This document shows, in pieces, positions 24,345 through 29,712 of a stretch of 34,501 nucleotides of DNA. Location of the stretch: assembly GCA_000432135.1 (NCBI GenBank), contig HF990556.1, positions 5,062 to 39,562 on the forward strand, written 5' to 3'. This DNA is from Firmicutes bacterium CAG:124. Lineage in GTDB: Bacteria; Bacillota; Clostridia; Oscillospirales; Oscillospiraceae. The notes beneath the pieces were generated by a model that worked only from the letters and a program-made list of their open reading frames with translations, ran no database searches and was not told the DNA's origin. The stretch's first letter is position 1. Every line of letters begins with the position of its first letter. The translations under genes were made by a program, and so were the position numbers.

Positions 24345-24528
24345 CCATCTCCACCTCCCGTCTGTGTTCATACCCCATGCGCTCCGCCAGTGCCTCCACC
24401 CCCACCGTCTCCAGCAAAAGCGCCTCCATGCATTCCGCGTGCACCGCCGTGCCGTCCATCGCCTCATACCGCTCGTCCGCCTCCGTAACGGCCTCGCCGC
24501 ACCACCGGCAGACACAGCCGCGCATCAT
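24319..24528 (-). CDS. Small zinc-ribbon-like phage protein
   Basis: A 69-residue protein with CVCRWCGEAV near the N-terminus and VHAECMEALL further on, a C-x2-C...H-x2-C pattern expected to bind one zinc. The C-terminal half is acidic and helical. It is the first gene after the controlled promoter. GGGAGG abuts the two adjacent ATG codons, so initiation is poorly spaced and the exact start is uncertain. Confidence 0.6.
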   Translation of the reverse strand: MMRGCVCRWCGEAVTEADERYEAMDGTAVHAECMEALLLETVGVEALAERMGYEHRREVEMDAERREGL

Positions 24529-24546
24529 CCTCCCACACCTCCCGAA

Positions 24547-24564
24547 ATCATATTTTTATGCGAT
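24547..24564. promoter_or_regulatory. Operator-like site O1
   Basis: ATCATAT-TTTT-ATGCGAT; the right half-site is perfect and the left matches at five of seven positions. It lies just upstream of the -35 of the + strand promoter at 24571. Confidence 0.55.
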
Positions 24565-24570
24565 ACGCAG

Positions 24571-24599
24571 TTGACAAAACGCGCCGCGCCGGATACAAT
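24571..24599 (+). promoter_or_regulatory. + strand promoter facing the repressor
   Basis: TTGACA (24571-24576), 17 bases, TACAAT (24594-24599). Predicted start near 24606, about 180 bases before the repressor. It may make a long-leader repressor mRNA or an antisense RNA across the late promoter. Confidence 0.7.
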
Positions 24600-24700
24600 A
24601 AATCTGCATGAATCTCCGGCTGCGGCGCCGCTCCCTCTGATTCCCTGGCCCACGGGCCTGTTTGCTTCCGGCCCGCAGCGCTCTCCGCACCTGCCCCCTG

Positions 24701-24729
24701 AGTGTATCGCATTTATATGCGATTGTCAA
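24701..24729 (-). promoter_or_regulatory. Late-operon promoter with operator O2 in its spacer
   Basis: On the - strand, TTGACA (24729-24724), exactly 17 bases, TACACT (24706-24701). The spacer is almost entirely the perfect palindrome O2 (24706-24723), so repressor binding would block polymerase directly. It would transcribe the packaging and structural genes. Confidence 0.78.
24706..24723. promoter_or_regulatory. Operator O2, perfect palindrome
   Basis: ATCGCAT-TTAT-ATGCGAT: seven-base arms are exact inverse complements. This is the best copy of the motif also seen at O1 and O3. Confidence 0.75.
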
Positions 24730-24738
24730 GGGAGGTAT

Positions 24739-24756
24739 GTCGCATTTTTATTTGAT
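24739..24756. promoter_or_regulatory. Operator-like site O3 near the repressor start
   Basis: GTCGCAT-TTTT-ATTTGAT matches the O2 arms at six and five of seven positions. It overlaps a possible weak -10 (TTTTAT, 24746-24751, with TTGTCA 17 bases upstream) for the repressor, suggesting autoregulation. Confidence 0.55.
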
Positions 24757-24788
24757 TCTCTATTTTGCACAAATGCGAGGTGTCTGTT

Positions 24789-25124
24789 TTGTTTATTTAT
24801 AGCAGATTCGAAGCGCTGATCCGCGAGACGGGCGTGACCAAGGCGTCCATCGCCCGCCGCATCGGCCGCACGCCGACCGTCTGCCAGGACTGGAAGGCCG
24901 GCAAATCCGAGCCCAGCGCCGACCAGCTCCAGATCGTCGCCGCCGCCCTCGGCACAACGCCCGCCTACCTCACCGGCGCGACGGATAAAAAAATGCTCCC
25001 CACCGGCGCACCGTCCGGTGAGGAGGACCCGCTCGACGCACAGCTCAGGGAGCTTCTTTCCCATGCTGACGATGATCTGAAGCAGGCCATGATCGCGTTT
25101 TTAGAGCGTTTTCAAAAAAAGTAA
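24789..25124 (+). CDS. Phage repressor, HTH-XRE type
   Basis: A 111-residue DNA-binding protein. Residues about 3-60 form an XRE/Cro-CI helix-turn-helix (SRFEALIRETGVTKASIARR, then TPTVCQDWKAGKSEPSADQL, AAALGTTPAYLTG). The remaining 45 residues are a linker and one helix (DDDLKQAMIAFLERFQKK). There is no S24 peptidase domain, so it cannot self-cleave after DNA damage as lambda CI does. I chose TTG 24789, eight bases after GAGG (24777-24780); the upstream frame has only a poor start. It faces the late operon across three operator-like palindromes and is the likely ligand of them. Confidence 0.85.
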   Translation: MFIYSRFEALIRETGVTKASIARRIGRTPTVCQDWKAGKSEPSADQLQIVAAALGTTPAYLTGATDKKMLPTGAPSGEEDPLDAQLRELLSHADDDLKQAMIAFLERFQKK

Positions 25125-25227
25125 GAAACTGCTGTTTTTCCTCCCGGCTCAGCGCCGCAAACAGCCGGACGATCCGCTCGTCCGCCGTTTCCCATGCGTC
25201 CTGTCTGTCTGCTCGGTGTTTCGTCAT
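25045..25227 (-). CDS. Small helical protein convergent with the repressor
   Basis: A 60-residue protein with charged ends and a helical core (DERIVRLFAALSREEKQQFL, then TFFENALKT). The core resembles C-terminal segments of phage regulators. The 3' end overlaps the repressor gene by 80 bases on the opposite strand. AGGAG lies ten bases before ATG 25227. Its promoter contains a LexA-box-like sequence in the spacer, so an SOS-induced antirepressor is one possibility. The alternative is a remnant of an older regulator gene, or a chance frame. Confidence 0.45.
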   Translation of the reverse strand: MTKHRADRQDAWETADERIVRLFAALSREEKQQFLTFFENALKTRSWPASDHRQHGKEAP

Positions 25228-25291
25228 TCTGCATCCACTCCTAAAATTCCGTTCCGTTCTTCCGGCAGCTGATGTATGAGGCAGTGTTTGT

Positions 25292-25320
25292 ATATTAAAA
25301 CATTTGTTCCATTTTTGCAA
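25292..25320 (-). promoter_or_regulatory. Promoter with LexA-like box in the spacer
   Basis: On the - strand, TTGCAA (25320-25315), 17 bases, TAATAT (25297-25292). The spacer and edge contain GGAACAAATGTTTT (25310-25297), which fits the Bacillus-type LexA consensus CGAACRNRYGTTYC at 12 of 14 positions. Predicted start near 25285, about 58 bases before the 60-codon ORF. The stretch 25321-25430 shows nothing else recognisable. Confidence 0.5.
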
Positions 25321-25430
25321 TATGGCAGAACATACAAAGAATCGGCGAAATTTTCTATCCGCTCGAATGTCATACTGTCCCAAAAACCGGACTTCCGCCC
25401 ATTCTGCCGCCCCAGCCCCGATTTCTATCC

Positions 25431-25459
25431 TTGACGCGCCCGCCATTCAGTGCTAAAAT
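25431..25459 (+). promoter_or_regulatory. Promoter of tRNA-Leu
   Basis: TTGACG (25431-25436), 17 bases, TAAAAT (25454-25459), ending ten bases before the tRNA. The closeness is normal for stable RNA genes. Confidence 0.75.
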
Positions 25460-25469
25460 ATTCCCACCT

Positions 25470-25555
25470 GCCGGTGTGGTGGAATGGCAGACACAAGGGA
25501 CTTAAAATCCCTCGGCGTAACAACCGTGCGGGTTCGAGCCCCGCCACCGGCACCA
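25470..25555 (+). tRNA. tRNA-Leu (anticodon UAA)
   Basis: An 86-base class II tRNA. Acceptor arms GCCGGTG (25470-25476) and CACCGGC (25545-25551) pair fully; CCA is encoded at 25553-25555. The anticodon loop CTTAAAA holds TAA at 25503-25505 within an AGGGA/TCCCT stem. A long variable arm and the GGTTCGAGCC T-arm are present. It reads UUA codons. Confidence 0.97.
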
Positions 25556-25564
25556 CTCAGAAAT

Positions 25565-25619
25565 GACCTTTGTATGTCAGATGGCCGCTTAGGGCGCGTC
25601 CATCTCGACAGCAAAGGTC
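25565..25619 (+). terminator. Long hairpin after tRNA-Leu
   Basis: GACCTTTG/CAAAGGTC (8 pairs), TGTC/GACA (4) and AGATGG/CCATCT (6) stack with small bulges, followed by TTTCTTCGTTC. Likely the tRNA transcript terminator. A second hairpin follows at 25630-25664. Confidence 0.6.
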
Positions 25620-25629
25620 TTTCTTCGTT

Positions 25630-25664
25630 CAACCCCGTGACCGCTTCGCTGGATTGCGGGGTTG
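25630..25664 (+). other. Second hairpin downstream of tRNA-Leu
   Basis: CAACCCCG (25630-25637) pairs with CGGGGTTG (25657-25664) over a 19-base loop. No T-tract follows. Confidence 0.5.
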
Positions 25665-25683
25665 TGCTCCGTCGCTTCTCTTC

Positions 25684-25723
25684 ATAAAAAGAACCGCCGC
25701 TGCTCCATTGGGAGCAGCGGCGG
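25684..25723 (-). terminator. Terminator of the HPr-like gene
   Basis: CCGCCGCTGCTCC (25694-25706) pairs with GGAGCAGCGGCGG (25711-25723), a 13-bp stem with a four-base loop; on the - strand TTCTTTTTAT follows. Confidence 0.88.
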
Positions 25724-25744
25724 CGCTATGTCTGAAAGCTGCGG

Positions 25745-25996
25745 TCACGCGTTTTCGTTTTCCTTATCCAGCTCGGCGAGGAAATTGATGAGCCGGGCCT
25801 CGTCCTCGCGGCGGTCGGCAAACAGCTCGAGGTTGTCGCCCTGCTCGCTCAGAAGCTGGCCGAGGGCGATGTACTCGCTCAGCGCGCTCTTGAGATTGAA
25901 CACGTCGCCGTCCTGGCTCTTGAGGTACACGTCGCCAGCGCAGGCGTGGATGACCTTGCGGAATTCTTCGACTTCTTTGATGTTCTTGAGTTTCAT
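25745..25996 (-). CDS. HPr-like small protein lacking the phosphorylatable His
   Basis: An 83-residue protein with the order of the HPr fold: IKEVEEFRKVIHACAGDVYL, then DGDVFNLKSALSEYIALGQL, then LELFADRREDEARLINFLAE. NLKSALS occupies the place of the KS-(I/L)-x-x-(L/V) region around HPr Ser46. The GIHARPA loop with the active His of true HPr is absent; His17 sits inside the first helix. It therefore probably does not carry phosphate in the PTS and may be regulatory. GGAGG lies eight bases before ATG 25996 and only two before ATG 26002, so the second start is preferred. Monocistronic with its own terminator. Confidence 0.65.
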   Translation of the reverse strand: MKLKNIKEVEEFRKVIHACAGDVYLKSQDGDVFNLKSALSEYIALGQLLSEQGDNLELFADRREDEARLINFLAELDKENENA

Positions 25997-26111
25997 GTTC
26001 ATTGCCTCCCATGCAATTTTTTACTTTGACTTTCGATTACAGTTGCAGTATACGCGCTGGGGAAGGAAAATTCAAGCGGTGGTTTGAACAAAACGCACAA
26101 AAATATGTGTT

Positions 26112-26612
26112 TTATTTTGTGCGATACGCCGGATAATAAGTATACAACCGGGTCAGAGCCGCACTGCGGCTGGCAGCGCCGGGTGCAAGAAAGTGCACAT
26201 CCGCACCCACGTCCTGACTGCCCTGCAGCACGATCAGAAGTGTGTCCATCTCCTTTCCGGCAGAAAAGAGGATGGATGCCTCGCCGGACAGACCGTGCCA
26301 TGCGCCGTTCTCACGCGTGAGCGTCAGCGTATACGGCTCCTCCATACCGTCAAGGCCGGAGATCGTCAGCGTCCCGTGAAACAGATTGCTGTGCAGCACG
26401 CTTTTCGTCAGCGTGCCGGTGAGCGTGAGCGTGTGCGCCTGTGCAAATGCCTCGTCGGCCAGCGCGTATTCCGTGACGGTCTGGGAAAGCTCGACCGGCG
26501 TCTGCGTCGGTACCGCGACCAGCACCACAAGATTTAAAATCAGCACTGCGACCGCAATGCCGAACACCGCCGTGCGGTGGCGGGCGAACCAGTTCTTATT
26601 TTCCTCTCCCAT
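26112..26612 (-). CDS. Membrane-anchored extracytoplasmic protein, unknown function
   Basis: A 166-residue protein with a cytoplasmic N-terminus, one membrane helix (about residues 15-33, AVFGIAVAVLILNLVVLVAV) and an outside beta-rich domain (LTLTGTLTKSVLHSNLFHGT, EEPYTLTLTRENGAWHGLSG, TLLIVLQGSQD). No family recognised. GGAG lies nine bases before the ATG. Confidence 0.7.
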   Translation of the reverse strand: MGEENKNWFARHRTAVFGIAVAVLILNLVVLVAVPTQTPVELSQTVTEYALADEAFAQAHTLTLTGTLTKSVLHSNLFHGTLTISGLDGMEEPYTLTLTRENGAWHGLSGEASILFSAGKEMDTLLIVLQGSQDVGADVHFLAPGAASRSAALTRLYTYYPAYRTK

Positions 26613-26677
26613 AGCTCAATTCTCCATTCTTCACAGATTCTTCAGATTTGAAGCCTTGAAATAGTTACAATTTAGTG

Positions 26678-26708
26678 TATAATAAATTACAGATTGATAT
26701 TTAATCAA
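26678..26708 (-). promoter_or_regulatory. Promoter of the 26112-26612 gene, overlapping a divergent promoter
   Basis: On the - strand, TTGATT (26708-26703), 18 bases, TATTAT (26684-26679). On the + strand, TTGAAA (26656-26661), 16 bases, TATAAT (26678-26683). The two -10 elements occupy the same seven bases, so the promoters must compete. Confidence 0.5.
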
Positions 26709-26823
26709 CATCTCACACCGAAAGGAGCGGATGCGATGGCAGCATGACCGGCCGCTTTTACACAAACAACCAAACCAACCAGTTTCAAAAGGGCGCTGCG
26801 GGATCCCGCAGCGCCCTTTTTGA
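26690..26823 (+). ncRNA. Candidate short transcript (small RNA or orphan leader)
   Basis: A + strand promoter (TTGAAA-16-TATAAT, ending 26683) and a strong terminator (ending about 26823) bound a transcript of about 130 bases with no gene downstream on that strand. It carries AAAGGAG (26721-26727) with a three-codon ORF at 26736 (Met-Ala-Ala-stop), whose stop overlaps another ATG at 26744. That second frame runs through the terminator without a stop. It may be a small RNA or the stranded leader of a lost gene. Confidence 0.35.
26787..26823. terminator. Bidirectional terminator
   Basis: GGGCGCTGCGGG (26791-26802) pairs with CCCGCAGCGCCC (26805-26816); T-runs follow on the + strand, and CTTTTGAAAC follows on the - strand, where it would end the lipoprotein gene at 26870. 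Confidence 0.85.
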
Positions 26824-26869
26824 TTATACAGGAATCTTCCAAAAACCGCAAGCGGTCAGAACCGCTGAT

Positions 26870-28196
26870 TTATCCGACGTACGGAACCAGCTCGAAGTAT
26901 TCCAGCTCCGATTCGCCGTCAATATACCACTGCCAGTCCCCCGCGGGCTGCTCGATTGCGATGCGTCCGGTCACGCCGTCGCTTGTGATCACGTCGACGA
27001 AGCTCTTGCCGTCCGTTCCCGTGACCTGCAAAACCGTGCCGGGGCCGAAGACGGACTCCGTGCCGTCGTCCAGCGTGACGGGAATATCCCGCACAACGGA
27101 CAGGCGGGAATAGCTCGTATTCGCGGGAACGATCTGCCACTCATCGCCCAGCGGCGTCAGCACATCGTCGTGCAGGGCATAGGCGCGGATGGCGCTGTAG
27201 GAGCCGAGCACATTCTGCGTGCTCTCAAGCTGGAGGCTGTTATCGGAGACGCCGATGATCGCGGCCTCCAAATAGATCTGGTCCTCAAACGGGATCAGCT
27301 CCGGCGTCCCGGTCTTCATCGACCAGACATTCAGCACATACTGATCCCCGTTCATATTGCCGTTGAAATAGACCTCCGGATAGCCGTCCGCGTCCAGATC
27401 AGCCAGCCAGATGTGTGCGTTGAAGCTGGCGGGATAGGACACATCCGGCTCCTCAAAGCCGGTGTCGAACACGTCCGACCCCTTCTGAATGCGCAGCACA
27501 AACGACTGCTGGTCATATTGGTCCCAGATGCGCAGCAGCTGCACCGTCTCGGGCGTGCCGCAGCCATCCAGATCTGCCTCGCCGCTGCGGACGATCTCGG
27601 TGCGGATGCTCTGGAAGCCGTAAAGCGTGATGCCGTCATAGGGGATCTCAGCCGGAACCGGATCCTGCGCAGGAAGCTCGACCGGGGCAAACGGCTCCGC
27701 CTCAGGCTCAGACGGGACTGGCTCGACCGGCTGCGGGTCTGTGACCGTATTCGTCGTGTCCTCGACCGGCTCCTCCGACGGGACGACGCGTATGGCGACC
27801 GCCAGCACCTGCGGCGGGGCAGACGTTTCAAAGCCGCCGAGATAAGGGATATTCACCTGTAACGCCGCCGAGATACGTGATATCCACCTGAAGTGCCTGC
27901 GTCAGTTCGGACACAGAAATGGGCCAGCCGTCCGCGCCGGTGGGGACAAGCCCGTCGGCCAGCGCGACCGTGACCGTGTCCGCAGAACCGAACGACGAGT
28001 CTTTGTCTGCAGGGCGGACCGTCAGCGTACCGCCGCCGGATGAAAGAATATCGGCAGTAAATGTCGTGACGTGTACCTCAGCGGGCGCTTCCGGCTCCGG
28101 GTCAGCCTGTACAGGCTCCTCCGGAAGCGGCTTTGCACAGCTGCACAGCAGCGAAAGCGCCAGCGCCGCGGCCAGCACGAGAATCAGCTTTTTCAT
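26870..28196 (-). pseudogene. Lipoprotein with VCBS-like region, frameshifted
   Basis: The first frame (ATG 28196) encodes a lipoprotein signal MKKLILVLAAALALSLLCSC with lipobox Cys at residue 20, then a beta domain (ADILSSGGGTLTVRPADKDS). It ends prematurely at 27828. The second frame encodes a Pro/Glu-rich linker, an FG-GAP/VCBS-like segment (IWLADLDADGYPEVYFNGNM) and a C-terminal SH3-like domain (VLQVTGTDGKSFVDVI). The break is an imperfect 31-nt tandem duplication (27860-27890 and 27829-27859), encoding QVDITYLGG in the first frame and QVNIPYLGG in the second; deleting one unit restores a single surface lipoprotein of about 430 residues. AGAAGGAGG precedes the ATG. Function unknown. Confidence 0.8.
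27829..27890 (-). repeat. Imperfect 31-nt tandem duplication causing the lipoprotein frameshift
   Basis: Units 27860-27890 and 27829-27859 match at 26 of 31 positions. Both start CAGGTG and share TATCTCGGCGGC. 31 is not a multiple of three. Confidence 0.88.
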
Positions 28197-28240
28197 AGTT
28201 CCTCCTTCTGGGAGATCGTAGTCGCTGTCCCAGCGTCACC

Positions 28241-28269
28241 ATAATAGCGGATTCTGCCGCATTCGTCAA
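28241..28269 (-). promoter_or_regulatory. Promoter of the lipoprotein gene
   Basis: On the - strand, TTGACG (28269-28264), 17 bases, TATTAT (28246-28241), 45 bases before the ATG. The following stretch 28270-28500 contains no gene I can support on either strand. Confidence 0.7.
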
Positions 28270-28500
28270 TGGACAGTTTTGCTTATTTTGAATATGTTTT
28301 GCCCGTTTCCTCCATCAAAATGCGCTCTTTTTGTGATTATGTGAACTTGCGGAAACAATTTGTAATTTTCAAGGAAGTGCAGCCCAGCCGCCTGTCCGTA
28401 TTGCCCCAAGTCCAAAGCGCGCGGCTCAAAGCTTCTCTGCCAGGCGCTGTTCTCCGCTTCATCCGGATCTTGCAGCGAAGCCCCACGTCATGTTCTTCAA

Positions 28501-28546
28501 AAATACCGCCTCTTCTTACCATGCGCTGCATGATAAAAAGAGGCGG
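28501..28546 (-). terminator. Terminator of the SGNH hydrolase gene
   Basis: CCGCCTCTT (28506-28514) pairs with AAGAGGCGG (28538-28546), with an inner CATGC/GCATG-type pairing; on the - strand ATTTTTG follows. A CTTTTG tail on the other side may make it work both ways. Confidence 0.75.
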
Positions 28547-28568
28547 CTTTTGCTCTCCGGTGCGCCGG

Positions 28569-29234
28569 TCAATACGCCAGCGCAGACTGGACGGTGTGGT
28601 GGATGAGGTCGTGACCGGCCTGCGTGGGGTGGATGCCGTCTGCGCCGATGAGCGTCGGGAAGACGCGGCTTTTGAGGAACTCTGTGCGCAGATCGACCAG
28701 CCTGCAGCCGAATGCACGGCTCAGCTGCGCGACCATGGAATTGTAATATTCCTGCCAGCGGTACAAATGATCCGTGTCACCCAGCCAGTGCAGAATATTT
28801 TCCGCGCTCAGCCCTCTGGTGATAAAGGAGAAATACCGCTCCTGCTCCAGCGGCGGCAGGCTCGTCATGGCCACGCGGGCGCCCGCGCTCTGCGCCTTGC
28901 GGATGGCGGTGCAGTATTGGTCGATGAACTTCTCCGACGGCGTGTGCGGCAGATGCTCGCCGTCCGGATCCTCCGAGATGGCCTTCCAGTCGTAATCGCA
29001 GTCGTTGCCGCCGAAGCAGAACAGCACCGTCGTATCGCCGTCACAGGTCCCGAGCTTCCGGTCAAGCTGCTTCAGTCCCGCGTCGATGGTCGCGCCCATT
29101 TTTGCGTTGTTTTCCACGGTGACGCCCTGCGCACGCAGCGTGTCGAAATCATGCTCCTGACACAGGTGATAGCTCTGGCCGTTATAGGTGACGCCCTTGA
29201 TGATGGAGTCGCCGAAGATCTTCAGATTTTTCAT
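28569..29234 (-). CDS. SGNH/GDSL-type hydrolase
   Basis: A 221-residue cytoplasmic serine hydrolase. Block I is FGDSI with nucleophile Ser10, the block II Gly lies near NNAKMGATID, block III is FGGNDCD with Asn, and block V is DGIHPTQAGHD with the Asp and His of the triad. The fold covers acyl esterases and deacetylases of sugars and lipids; the substrate cannot be read from the sequence. No signal peptide. ATG 29234 has GGAGGG upstream and is preferred over the in-frame ATG at 29276. Confidence 0.9.
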   Translation of the reverse strand: MKNLKIFGDSIIKGVTYNGQSYHLCQEHDFDTLRAQGVTVENNAKMGATIDAGLKQLDRKLGTCDGDTTVLFCFGGNDCDYDWKAISEDPDGEHLPHTPSEKFIDQYCTAIRKAQSAGARVAMTSLPPLEQERYFSFITRGLSAENILHWLGDTDHLYRWQEYYNSMVAQLSRAFGCRLVDLRTEFLKSRVFPTLIGADGIHPTQAGHDLIHHTVQSALAY

Positions 29235-29350
29235 AGGGATCCCTCCTGCCTGTTTGTATCTCCAGTGTAGCCGCATGGCGGGAAAAAGTCTCCCGATTCC
29301 TGCCCCAAAACGCTCTACGGGTTCGTTCCCAGCAGTCTACAAAACGAAGT

Positions 29351-29385
29351 CCGGCACTCTACGGGCAGTAGAGTGCCGGTTTTTT
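29351..29385 (+). terminator. Strong hairpin downstream of the cysteine-rich gene
   Basis: CCGGCACTCTAC (29351-29362) pairs with GTAGAGTGCCGG (29368-29379) over five bases, followed by TTTTTT on the + strand. On the - strand the tail ACTTCGTTTTG is weaker, but this is the only candidate terminator for the rqcH operon side. Confidence 0.65.
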
Positions 29386-29442
29386 GCGAGAAAAGTTCGC
29401 GGTGCACAGCCAGAAGCAGTAGAATCCGAACCCGGCAGCACT

Positions 29443-29712
29443 TCACTCGCCTTCCTGCATTTTTTTGACAATTTCCATAAAGCGGGCGGTCACACGGTCA
29501 TAATTTTCCCTCCGGTGCGGGAACAGACAGCCGGAGCAGTCCTTTATCCCGTTCTCCGTATAGCGGAAATTGCCGCCGCAGCCGCGTCCGAGCGCGTAGA
29601 GCGGACAGTAGCAGAACAGGCAGTTGAAATCCTCCGGGTGCTTTGTCGCATGGCAGGGGAAATATTCGCAGTCCCGGTTCTGAAAAAATGCGTAGTGCCG
29701 CTCTTCCATCAT
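29443..29712 (-). CDS. Cysteine-rich small domain protein
   Basis: An 89-residue protein with nine Cys in the pattern of the cysteine-rich small domain: CEYFPCHA, NCLFCYCPLYALGRGCGGNF and KDCSGCLFPH. It is expected to bind metal, perhaps as a small Zn or Fe-S protein; related domains occur near corrinoid genes, but none is here. Its ATG overlaps the rqcH stop (ATGA at 29712-29709), so it is co-translated with rqcH. Confidence 0.85.
   Translation of the reverse strand: MMEERHYAFFQNRDCEYFPCHATKHPEDFNCLFCYCPLYALGRGCGGNFRYTENGIKDCSGCLFPHRRENYDRVTARFMEIVKKMQEGE

Larger units (their letters stand above)
8522..25227 (-). mobile_element. Cryptic podovirus-like prophage or domesticated particle element
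   Basis: A contiguous block of phage head, packaging, tail-fibre and lysis genes on the - strand, with a convergent repressor at its upstream end. Gene starts overlap stops repeatedly (ATGA), as in a late operon. No integrase, excisionase, replication, recombination or tape-measure gene is present, and terL is frameshifted. Borders are approximate: yhhN-like gene on the left, tRNA-Leu promoter on the right. I found no convincing attachment-site direct repeat. Confidence 0.85.

Noticed and set aside
25470..25555. tRNA-Leu as the attachment site of the phage element
   Set aside because: The element lies on the 5' side of the tRNA, and no copy of the tRNA 3' end was seen at the left border near 8500, so there is no positive evidence.
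28270..28568. Coding frames between the lipoprotein promoter and the SGNH hydrolase gene
   Set aside because: Frames on both strands lack ribosome binding sites and recognisable sequence; only the terminator at 28501-28546 is supported.
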